Part shown: positions 1 through 5,786 of the stretch, piece after piece
Position numbering within the stretch: the first letter of the stretch is position 1
How the letters are laid out: every line of letters starts with the position of its first letter
DNA from: Candidatus Omnitrophota bacterium
Lineage (GTDB): Bacteria; Ratteibacteria; UBA8468; B48-G9; DTJG01
DNA: 7,378 nucleotides
NCBI GenBank assembly: GCA_023818725.1
Contig: JAMWBX010000055.1
Location: 1 to 7,378, forward strand
Direction: 5' to 3'
Program-made: the position numbers and the translations under genes
The notes under the pieces: model-generated
The model's database searches: none
Told to the model about the DNA's origin: nothing
The model's input: only the letters and a program-made list of their open reading frames with translations

Positions 1-981
1 AATTATGGCACAAAGATAATGGTTGATTTTATGGAAGAAGCGTGCACTATTGATAGGGCTAAGAGAATAGAAAGTTTCAACCCCGATTTTATCAGCGTCC
101 ATATTCCTATTGACCAGCAGATGACAGGTAATATCTCCTTTGATTTTTTGAAGGTGCTCGCGAAAAATATCAGCATACCACTTGCAATAGCAGGTGGCTT
201 AAATTCTGAAAATGTAGTGGACGCGATAAAGGCAGGCGCAAGCATTTTGATAATCGGCGGCGCTGTCACTAAATCCGAAGACGCGGAAAAATCTGTCAGG
301 ATTATACGGAAAGCAATTGATACCGGGACAAGTATAAGGTCTGATTTTTTTAAAAGATATACTGATAAAGATGTGATAGAGGCATTCGCGAGGGTATCCA
401 CAGCAAATCTATCTGACGCAATGCACAGGGCGGGCTGGATACCTGGCGTTAGGCCAATCAGTGCGCCTGTAAAATTTTACGGACAGGCGATTACTGTAAG
501 AACTTATCCCGGTGATTGGGCAAAACCGGTTGAAGCTGTCGATATCGCAAAGGAAAATGATGTCATTGTCATTGATGCGTGCGGACTTCCACCTGCAGTA
601 TGGGGAGAGCTTGCAACTGAAAGCGCTGTCAAAAAGAAGCTTGCAGGTGTCGTGATCTATGGCGCTATCAGGGACACTGAGGAAATTAAAAAACTGGAGT
701 TTCCCGCTTATGCAACACTCTGCTGTCCACAGGCAGGTGAACCAAAAGGTCTTGGTGAAATAAATGTCCCAGTTCAAATTGGACCTATTAAAATACTACC
801 TGGTGACTGGATTATCGGAGATCAGGACGGAGTTGTTTGTGTACCCCGGCAAAAGGCAGCAGAAATTGCCAATAGGGCAATGGATGTCTTTGAAAAGGAA
901 AACAGGTTGCGAGTTGAGATAAGAAAGGGCGGGACTTTGAGCGAGATAACACATCTTTTGAGGTGGGAGAAGCAAAAGTGA
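1..981 (+). CDS. Fused 3-hexulose-6-phosphate synthase / RraA-like protein (5'-partial)
   Basis: The frame is open from the first base and no start is visible, so the N-terminus lies outside the window; 326 codons remain. Residues ~1-107 (counted from base 1) are the C-terminal part of an OMP-decarboxylase-superfamily barrel of the 3-hexulose-6-phosphate synthase type. The clues are an ISVHIPID strand, the phosphate-binding IAGGLNSENV and the final IIGGAVTKSEDAE. Residues ~115-326 form a RraA-like domain: NLSDAM near its start, WGELAT, then YGAIRD (Arg224, Asp225) and GDQDGVVCVP, the pattern of RraA/HMG-aldolase relatives. HPS joins formaldehyde to ribulose 5-phosphate or runs in reverse to supply pentose phosphate. 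Such HPS-RraA fusions are known, mostly from archaea and some bacteria, but the role of the RraA half is unsettled (RNase regulation or aldolase-like chemistry). The protein is probably cytosolic. No 6-phospho-3-hexuloisomerase gene is visible nearby. The stop is TGA at 979-981. Confidence 0.88.
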   Translation, partial: NYGTKIMVDFMEEACTIDRAKRIESFNPDFISVHIPIDQQMTGNISFDFLKVLAKNISIPLAIAGGLNSENVVDAIKAGASILIIGGAVTKSEDAEKSVRIIRKAIDTGTSIRSDFFKRYTDKDVIEAFARVSTANLSDAMHRAGWIPGVRPISAPVKFYGQAITVRTYPGDWAKPVEAVDIAKENDVIVIDACGLPPAVWGELATESAVKKKLAGVVIYGAIRDTEEIKKLEFPAYATLCCPQAGEPKGLGEINVPVQIGPIKILPGDWIIGDQDGVVCVPRQKAAEIANRAMDVFEKENRLRVEIRKGGTLSEITHLLRWEKQK

Positions 982-1085
982 AGGTGGCGAGGAAAAGAGA
1001 ACAAAATTATTCACTTGCTCCATGTTAGAAGTTTTTTTCTATCTATTAAAAAATCTTCATCCGGCCACTCCTTCTGATTTCACTC

Positions 1086-1213
1086 TCCCCCTTTCATAAA
1101 GTGGGATTTTGAGAATGAGCAACAACTAAAAAATCTCCCCCCCCCGCCCCTTTTTAAGAAAGAGGGGAGAAAAAAGTAGTTTCCCCCTTTGTAAAAAGGG
1201 GATGAAAGGGGAT
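1086..1213. repeat. Intergenic C-rich/G-rich hairpin repeat cluster, copy 1
   Basis: This fills much of the 306-bp spacer between the HPS-RraA gene and the nfnA-like gene. Three stem-loops are visible. The first is at 1087-1105 (CCCCCTTT/AAAGTGGG, one mismatch). The second is at 1147-1167 (CCCCTTTTT, loop AAG, AAAGAGGGG, with one G-T wobble). The third is at 1184-1201 (CCCCTTT, loop GTAA, AAAGGGG), followed by a further AAAGGGGATTT. Between the first two lies GAGCAACAACTAAAAAATCT running into ten C residues, which recurs in the second cluster at 2314-2338. It resembles the REP-like intergenic repeats common in many bacterial genomes; no coding function is supported. The hairpins may also end transcription of the upstream gene. 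Bases 982-1085 hold nothing I recognise. Confidence 0.75.
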
Positions 1214-1242
1214 TTGACAGAAAAAGAAGAAAATAATAGATT
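1214..1242 (+). promoter_or_regulatory. Sigma70-type promoter of the nfnA-like gene
   Basis: A perfect -35 TTGACA lies at 1214-1219. A 17-bp spacer leads to TAGATT (4 of 6 matches to TATAAT) at 1237-1242. Transcription would start near 1249 and leave a leader of about 40 nt before the ATG at 1288. The -35 box begins inside the last bases of the upstream hairpin repeat (GGGGATTTGACA). This is called from consensus only. Confidence 0.5.
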
Positions 1243-1287
1243 AAATACCGGCCCTGGTTGTAATTTTTTTATTAAAGGGGAGATTAG

Positions 1288-2169
1288 ATGCGTATCATTA
1301 ATAAAGATTTCAATAAAATCATTGACAAAAAGATTCTCTCACAGGATGTTAAATGGATGAGAATCTACCACCCATTTATTGCAGAAAAGGCGCAACCCGG
1401 CCAGTTTATCATTTTAAGGCCACTCGAAGATAGCGAAAGAATTCCATTGACAATCGCTGGAACCGATAGAGTTGCCGGAACAATTGAGATTATCTTTCAG
1501 GAGGTCGGAGTAACCACAAAACAACTTGGCATGCTTGAAGTAGGGCAAATAATTCATAATGTTGCTGGTCCTCTGGGTAGAGCAGTTCACATAGAAAAAT
1601 ATGGCAGGGTGGTGCTCATAACAGGTGGAGTGGGTGCTGCTTTTATATACTGGATGGCTAAAGAATTTAAGAATAAAGGCAACTCTGTCTGGGCTGTGAT
1701 GGGCGCAAGGAGCGCAAATCTTCTTATTCTTGAGAATGAAATGAATCAGATATGCGACAAAGTATTAATTGCGACTGATGACGGAAGCAAGGGCACAAAA
1801 GGCTTTGTTACCAAAGTTCTTGAGGATGCACTCGCTTCCGGCGAAAGAGCGGATCTTGCTATTTGCGCAGGGCCTGTTATGATGATGAAAAATGTTGCTG
1901 CAATTACAAAAAAATACAACATCAAAACAATAGCAAGCTTGAATCCAATTATGGTTGATGGAACAGGAATGTGCGGCGGATGTCGGGTAACCGTCGGTGA
2001 AAAAGTAATGTTTGCGTGTGTGGACGGACCTGATTTTGACGCGCACCAGGTTGATTTTGATGAATTATTAAGAAGAACTGGTTTCTACAAAAAGCATGAG
2101 CAATGTTCGCTTGAAAGGTATATGAAGACCGCTTCTTCAAAGGATTTTTCTTCCACTACGAAGGTTTGA
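1288..2169 (+). CDS. nfnA: NfnA/SudB-type FAD/NAD-binding, [2Fe-2S] flavoprotein subunit
   Basis: This 293-residue protein matches the small subunit of NADH-dependent ferredoxin:NADP+ oxidoreductase (NfnAB), also annotated as the sulfide/dihydroorotate-dehydrogenase-like FAD/NAD-binding protein. In order it has a ferredoxin-reductase-like FAD barrel with RIPLTIAG (51-58) and GPLG (94-97), an NAD-binding fold with GGVGAA (113-118), ATDDGS (162-167) and CAGP (193-196), and a C-terminal iron-sulfur loop with Asp224, Cys229, Cys232 and Cys244. Asp plus three Cys is the known ligand set of the NfnA [2Fe-2S] cluster. In the characterised complex this subunit takes NADH electrons and the large NfnB/GltA-like subunit carries the bifurcating FAD and [4Fe-4S] clusters. 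Here no large subunit follows: the next 323 bp are repeats and then the convergent clpB. The ATG is supported by AGGGGAG at 1276-1282, five bases upstream. PyrK or a hydrogenase gamma subunit is less likely given the C-terminal DGPDFDAHQVDF signature. It is probably cytosolic. Confidence 0.88.
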   Translation: MRIINKDFNKIIDKKILSQDVKWMRIYHPFIAEKAQPGQFIILRPLEDSERIPLTIAGTDRVAGTIEIIFQEVGVTTKQLGMLEVGQIIHNVAGPLGRAVHIEKYGRVVLITGGVGAAFIYWMAKEFKNKGNSVWAVMGARSANLLILENEMNQICDKVLIATDDGSKGTKGFVTKVLEDALASGERADLAICAGPVMMMKNVAAITKKYNIKTIASLNPIMVDGTGMCGGCRVTVGEKVMFACVDGPDFDAHQVDFDELLRRTGFYKKHEQCSLERYMKTASSKDFSSTTKV

Positions 2170-2270
2170 AGTTATGAAAATTATGAATTGAATAATATAT
2201 GTCTTTTTGCTCCGGAAATTTTTCACACCCACCTTTTTCTTTTTTTCCTTTCCTTCTTTTGTGCTTCACA

Positions 2271-2432
2271 ATCCCCCTTTGTAAAAGGGGGACAGCAGGG
2301 GGATTTCAGAAGTGGGCAACAACTGGAAATCTCCCCCCGCTCCTCCTTCCTTCCTGCCTGCCTCCCCCTTTTTAAAGGGGGATAGGGGGATTTTCAAAAA
2401 TCTCCCCCCGCCCCTCTTTCCTAAAGAGGGGA
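2271..2432. repeat. Intergenic C-rich/G-rich hairpin repeat cluster, copy 2
   Basis: It occupies the convergent spacer between the nfnA-like gene and clpB. Three near-perfect stem-loops are present: 2273-2291 (CCCCCTTT, loop GTA, AAAGGGGG), 2364-2381 (CCCCCTTT, TT, AAAGGGGG) and 2411-2431 (CCCCTCTTT, loop CCT, AAAGAGGGG). GGGATTT-type tails follow the first two, and AATCTCCCCCC blocks appear twice. GGGCAACAACTGGAAATCT at 2314-2332 matches the first cluster in the same orientation. A CCTTCCTTCCTGCCTGCC tract lies at 2345-2362. Peptides read from it (PLFKGG, PLFPKEGR) are the usual spurious translations of such repeats. The hairpins could terminate both converging transcripts, but no good T-run sits directly after a stem. 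Bases 2170-2270 are A/T-rich then T/C-rich, with no feature I can name. Confidence 0.78.
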
Positions 2433-2492
2433 GAAAGGCATTATTTGGAATTATGCGCTTCCGAAGATTTGACCTGCTTTTTAAAAAAGTTC

Positions 2493-5075
2493 TTATTTTC
2501 TCTTGACGCTGCTTTTAAATTTAATCACATCATCCTGCGCATCAATTTCTATCGTTGAGCCTTCTTTGAATTCACCCGCAAGTATTTTCAATGCGAGTGG
2601 ATTTTCAATTTCCCTCTGAATCAATCTTTTCAAAGGCCTTGCTCCATAATTTGGGTCATATCCATTTTCTGCCAGCCAGTTTATCGCAGAATCAGTGAGA
2701 ATTATACTGATTTTTCTCTCCGCAAGCCGGGCTGCCAGATATGAAATCTGAATCTCAACTATTTTCTTCAGCTCGTCCTTTGTTAACTTATGGAAAAGTA
2801 TTATCTCATCTACCCTGTTGAGAAACTCAGGCCTGAATTTTGATTTGAGAAGTTCATTAACCTTTTTTGAAATTTCCTGTTCGTCCCTGAACATTTGGAA
2901 ATACTGGCTTCCAAGGTTTGAAGTCATTATAATTACAGTGTTTTTAAAATCAACTGTTCTTCCATGACCATCTGTTAATCTTCCTTCATCAAGAACCTGC
3001 AAAAGCAAATTGAATACTTCCTGATGTGCTTTCTCAATCTCGTCCAGAAGAATAACTGTGTATGGTCTCCTTCTAACTTTTTCTGTAAGTTGCCCGCCCT
3101 CTTCATAACCTACATAGCCCGGGGGAGCGCCAATAAGACGGCTTATCGAAAATTTTTCCATATATTCGGACATATCAATTCTTACAATGGCATTTTCATC
3201 ATTGAACAAAAATTCCGCCAGCGCTTTGGCTAATTCAGTTTTACCAACGCCAGTTGGTCCCAGAAAAATAAATGAACCAATAGGTCTTTTTGGATCAGAA
3301 AGTCCGGCCCTATTTCTCCTAACTGCATTGGCAACAGCAATTATTGCTTCTTGCTGGCCCACCACTCTCTTAGAAAGGCGCTCTTCAAGATGAATGAGTT
3401 TTTCTATTTCTCCTTCGAGCATTCTGCTTACAGGAATTCCTGTCCAGCGCGAAACTATTTCCGCAACTTCTTCTTCGTCAACTTCATCTTTCAAAAGTTT
3501 TCTTGTTGATTGACTTTCTTTCAAATTTTGCGTTTCTTTTTCAAGCTCTCTTTCGAGTTCAATTAGCCTTCCATACTTATATTCTGCTGCGGTACCAAGG
3601 TCTCCTTTTCTTTCAGCATCTTCTATAATTTTTCTTGCAAGCTCCATTTGTTGCTTTATCCCTTTTAGCTTCTCTATTTGCTGTTTTTCCTTCTGCCACT
3701 GTTGTTCAAGATCCATTTTTTTCTTCTTTGTTTCTTCAAGCTCTTTTTCAAGAACCTTCAACCTTTCCCTTGATGCTTGATATGTTTCTTTTTTAAGTGC
3801 CTCTCTTTCAATTTCAAGCTGCATAATCTTTCTATCGACCTCATCAAGTAGTTGCGGTTTACTTTCCATCTCCATTCGCAGACGGCTTGCCGCTTCGTCA
3901 ATAAGGTCAATGGCTTTATCTGGAAGGAATCTATCTGAAATATATCTGTGAGATAGTATTGCAGCCGCAACAATGGCATTGTCGGTTATTTTAACGCCGT
4001 GGTGAATTTCATATCTTTCCTTCAGTCCTCTGAGAATAGATATCGTTTCTTCAACAGACGGCTCTTTTACATAAACTGGCTGGAATCTTCTCTCCAGCGC
4101 TCTATCTTTTTCAATATATTTCCTGTATTCATCAAGTGTTGTTGCTCCTATGCAGCGAAGAATCCCTCTTGCAAGTGCAGGTTTTAACATATTTGATGCA
4201 TCAATCGCTCCCTCAGCGCCACCAGCGCCGACGAGCGTATGAAGTTCATCGATGAAAAGGATTATATCACCCTGTCTTTTTTCAATTTCTCTAAGTATGC
4301 CTTTCAATCTGTCTTCAAATTCTCCTCTGTACTTTGTACCTGCAACCAGGCCTCCAAGATCAAGTGCCAGTATTCTTTTTTTCTTTAAACTTTCAGGTAC
4401 ATCGCCTGCCACTATCCTTCTTGCAAGCCCTTCTACTATTGCTGTTTTCCCAACCCCCGGCTCACCTATAAGTACAGGATTGTTTTTTGTTCTTCTGCAC
4501 AGCACCTGCGTTACACGTCGTATTTCTTCATCCCGTCCAATCACCGGATCAATCTTGCCTTTCTCCGCAAGGTCCGTGAGGTCCCTTGTAAATTTTTTTA
4601 GCGCCTGGTATCTATCCTCAGCTGATGCATCAGACGCTCTTTCACCCCCACGTATTTGTTCTATGAACTTCAGAACTCTTTCTTTAAAGACGCCGGAGTC
4701 TCTTAAAATCTTCTTAACATTACTTTCAACCTCACATAGCGCAAGAAGTAAATGCTCTAAGCTAATGAATTCATCACCAAGATTTTTTGCCTCTTTTTGG
4801 GCATCAATAAGGATACTGTTGAGAGTCGGAGAAATATAACGTTGGCTCGACGAAACGTTTACCTGCGGAATTTTTTCAAGTTCGTCTGATATTTTATTAC
4901 TGACAAAATTGCTGTCAACCTGCATCTGACGAAATAAATACTGGATGAAATCAGACTCCAGCATGCTAATTGCAAGATGGACCACATCAATCAGTTGATG
5001 GCGTTTTCGCTGAGCCAATGCTTGAGCCTGCATTAATACTTCCTGGCTTTTGGTTGTAAATTTATCAAGGTTCAT
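2493..5075 (-). CDS. clpB: ATP-dependent protein disaggregase ClpB
   Basis: This is a hexameric cytosolic AAA+ chaperone that threads aggregated proteins through its central pore, normally with DnaK/DnaJ. All parts are present in 860 residues, the usual family length. They are a Clp N-domain (1-~145), NBD1 with Walker A GEPGVGKT (204-211), Walker B IILFIDE (271-277), pore loop Tyr249 and arginine fingers Arg329/Arg330, a long coiled-coil M-domain (~405-525), and NBD2 with Walker A GPTGVGKT (606-613), Walker B VILLDE (674-679), pore-loop Tyr654 and sensor-2 GARPLKR (811-817). The full-length M-domain separates it from ClpA and ClpC. The start is backed by AGGAGA at 5081-5086 (minus strand), five bases before the ATG. 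It lies 75 bp downstream of the FHA gene on the same strand, so the two are probably cotranscribed. I see no CIRCE operator or clear heat-shock promoter in the 75-bp gap. No key residue is missing. Confidence 0.97.
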   Translation of the reverse strand: MNLDKFTTKSQEVLMQAQALAQRKRHQLIDVVHLAISMLESDFIQYLFRQMQVDSNFVSNKISDELEKIPQVNVSSSQRYISPTLNSILIDAQKEAKNLGDEFISLEHLLLALCEVESNVKKILRDSGVFKERVLKFIEQIRGGERASDASAEDRYQALKKFTRDLTDLAEKGKIDPVIGRDEEIRRVTQVLCRRTKNNPVLIGEPGVGKTAIVEGLARRIVAGDVPESLKKKRILALDLGGLVAGTKYRGEFEDRLKGILREIEKRQGDIILFIDELHTLVGAGGAEGAIDASNMLKPALARGILRCIGATTLDEYRKYIEKDRALERRFQPVYVKEPSVEETISILRGLKERYEIHHGVKITDNAIVAAAILSHRYISDRFLPDKAIDLIDEAASRLRMEMESKPQLLDEVDRKIMQLEIEREALKKETYQASRERLKVLEKELEETKKKKMDLEQQWQKEKQQIEKLKGIKQQMELARKIIEDAERKGDLGTAAEYKYGRLIELERELEKETQNLKESQSTRKLLKDEVDEEEVAEIVSRWTGIPVSRMLEGEIEKLIHLEERLSKRVVGQQEAIIAVANAVRRNRAGLSDPKRPIGSFIFLGPTGVGKTELAKALAEFLFNDENAIVRIDMSEYMEKFSISRLIGAPPGYVGYEEGGQLTEKVRRRPYTVILLDEIEKAHQEVFNLLLQVLDEGRLTDGHGRTVDFKNTVIIMTSNLGSQYFQMFRDEQEISKKVNELLKSKFRPEFLNRVDEIILFHKLTKDELKKIVEIQISYLAARLAERKISIILTDSAINWLAENGYDPNYGARPLKRLIQREIENPLALKILAGEFKEGSTIEIDAQDDVIKFKSSVKRK

Positions 5076-5150
5076 TTATGTCTCCTATTATCGTGATTTG
5101 TTCAAATATTAAGATGCAAAACTTGACAGGTTGTTTCATGAAGGAATTTA

Positions 5151-5516
5151 TCAGTCAATTTTTACCAGACACTCGACTTCCGCAAATCTAATTCTATCGC
5201 CTGATTTAATTTCACATCTTATACCGGAAGTAATTCTTTCGTTGTTAACAAACGTTCCGTGGGTGCTACCCTTTCCGTCATTTCCTACGTCGGTTATGTA
5301 GTATTTACCTTCAATCAACTGGATAACCGCATGTCTTCTTGAAACGTGCCTTAAGGTTCTATACCGGGCACTCTGAATAGCAGATGGAAGTGTTGCAAAA
5401 ATACGATAATCCGGGATCGAAATATCATTATCCGGCGCTCTACCAATAAAGATATCAACTTTTTCAAACTTATATTCAGTCCCCATAAAATCGGCGTTGA
5501 ATTTGAGTGTGATCAT
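5151..5516 (-). CDS. Small FHA-domain protein
   Basis: This 121-residue protein is essentially one forkhead-associated domain, a fold that binds phosphothreonine peptides. The FHA landmarks are in order: GRAPDNDI (25-32, with the phosphate-contacting Arg26), SRRHA (59-63, with Ser59, Arg60 and the structural His62) and GSTHGTFVNNERI (83-95), where the usual Asn of STNGT is His86. The loop between the first two landmarks is about 20 residues longer than usual (~36-57) and holds several Arg residues. No signal peptide or membrane segment is seen, so it is probably cytosolic. The start has a strong GGAGG at 5526-5530 (minus strand), nine bases upstream. It is the first gene of a likely FHA-clpB unit and is divergent from tRNA-Val. 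The partner kinase and ligand cannot be told from the window. Linking it to control of ClpB is inference from position only. Confidence 0.87.
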   Translation of the reverse strand: MITLKFNADFMGTEYKFEKVDIFIGRAPDNDISIPDYRIFATLPSAIQSARYRTLRHVSRRHAVIQLIEGKYYITDVGNDGKGSTHGTFVNNERITSGIRCEIKSGDRIRFAEVECLVKID

Positions 5517-5533
5517 TGTTTTTATCCTCCAGC

Positions 5534-5549
5534 GAGAAAAAATTTTCTC
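5534..5549. promoter_or_regulatory. Palindrome upstream of the FHA-clpB unit (possible operator)
   Basis: GAGAAAA and TTTTCTC form a 7-bp inverted repeat around a central AA, giving a 16-bp near-palindrome. It sits four bases upstream of the FHA gene's GGAGG and just upstream of the -35 of the divergent tRNA promoter. A DNA-binding regulator site is possible, but AT-rich palindromes of this size also occur by chance. I could not fix a promoter for the FHA-clpB unit; TTGAAA-like motifs in this AT-rich stretch are weak. Confidence 0.25.
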
Positions 5550-5555
5550 ACAAAA

Positions 5556-5584
5556 TTTTCAATTTTTCAAATTTCTGTTATAAT
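5556..5584 (+). promoter_or_regulatory. Extended -10 promoter of tRNA-Val
   Basis: A perfect TATAAT at 5579-5584 is preceded by TG at 5576-5577 with the right one-base gap (TGTTATAAT), an extended -10. A partial -35 TTTTCA lies at 5556-5561 with 17-bp spacing. The -10 ends only six bases before the first base of the mature tRNA, so the primary transcript would carry almost no 5' leader. Confidence 0.7.
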
Positions 5585-5590
5585 ACTTTG

Positions 5591-5664
5591 GGGCGGTTAG
5601 CTCAGGTGGCCAGAGCGTTACGTTGACATCGTAAAGGCCGCAGGTTCAAGTCCTGCACCGCCCA
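5591..5664 (+). tRNA. trnV: tRNA-Val (anticodon GAC)
   Basis: A complete 74-nt cloverleaf. The acceptor stem GGGCGGT (5591-5597) pairs perfectly with ACCGCCC (5657-5663). The D-stem is GCTC/GAGC. The anticodon stem TTACG/CGTAA encloses the loop TTGACAT, so the anticodon is GAC, which reads GUC/GUU valine codons. The variable loop is AGGCC. The T-stem GCAGG/CCTGC has loop TTCAAGT. The discriminator base is A5664, as expected for valine. CCA is not encoded; the genomic sequence continues CTTTTG. Its last 18 nt are the first part of a longer block repeated 130 bp downstream. The antisense reading that ends in GGAGLEPAAFTMST is a well-known spurious translation of a tRNA complement. Confidence 0.97.
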
Positions 5665-5698
5665 CTTTTGTTTTTTTAATAAGGCAGGACTTGAATGG
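5647..5698 (+). repeat. Direct repeat DR1: tRNA-Val 3' end plus tail
   Basis: A 52-nt block that begins in the T-loop of tRNA-Val (CAAGTCCTGC), runs through the acceptor 3' strand and the CTTTTG-T7 tract, and ends GGCAGGACTTGAATGG. It recurs at 5777-5827 with one difference: seven T residues here, six there. GCAGGACTTGAA (5684-5695) is the exact reverse complement of T-arm bases 5645-5656, so it could pair with the tRNA's own 3' half. Confidence 0.92.
5665..5677 (+). terminator. T-rich tract just after tRNA-Val, possible terminator
   Basis: CTTTTG followed by seven T residues begins directly after the discriminator base. It may release RNA polymerase after the folded tRNA acceptor/T-arm, but no separate GC hairpin precedes it. 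The copy at 5795-5806 follows a 12-bp stem (5729-5741 with 5773-5784) at a distance of about 10 bases, so either copy may contribute. Confidence 0.35.
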
Positions 5699-5786
5699 AG
5701 CGAAGACGTATAAGTCCGAGCAAGTGCGAGGACTTGTGCGGTGGCCGAGGTGAGCCGCAGTGAGAGGCGACCCCGCCAAGTCCTGC
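5684..5786 (+). other. Hairpin-rich micro-element with terminal inverted repeats next to tRNA-Val
   Basis: The segment is bounded by perfect 10-bp inverted repeats, GCAGGACTTG (5684-5693) and CAAGTCCTGC (5777-5786). Inside are AAGTCC (5712-5717) with GGACTT (5730-5735), enclosing GCAAGTGC, and a stem AGGACTTG-T-GCGG (5729-5741) with CCGC-CAAGTCCT (5773-5784), broken by one bulged T. From 5647 to 5822 the CAAGTCC core and its complement alternate three times. The middle has GAGCGAAG-like and GCCGAGGTGAGCCGC motifs. It encodes no protein of its own. It could be a MITE-like element, a relic of an integrated element at a tRNA attachment site, or a structured tRNA trailer; I do not recognise a named family. 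Confidence 0.6.

Noticed and set aside
2478..2492. CTTTTTAAAAAAG near the 3' end of clpB as a terminator
   Set aside because: It is an all A/T palindrome with no GC stem, so it is not convincing as an intrinsic terminator.
2188..2506. Two overlapping short plus-strand frames between the nfnA-like gene and clpB
   Set aside because: Their peptides (PLFKGG, PLFPKEGR types) come from the hairpin repeats; there is no Shine-Dalgarno sequence and the second runs into clpB's 3' end.
4252..4839. 195-codon plus-strand frame opposite clpB
   Set aside because: It is a low-complexity shadow of the strongly conserved ClpB NBD1 coding strand, with no ribosome site and no recognisable domain.
5076..5150. 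CIRCE or sigma32-type heat-shock site ahead of clpB
   Set aside because: No GCACTC/GAGTGC inverted repeat and no convincing heat-shock -35/-10 pair is present in the gap.
5123..5151. Plus-strand TTGACA with an AT-rich hexamer 17 bp on, in the FHA-clpB gap
   Set aside because: It points against both genes, the -10 match is poor, and nothing downstream on that strand would use it.
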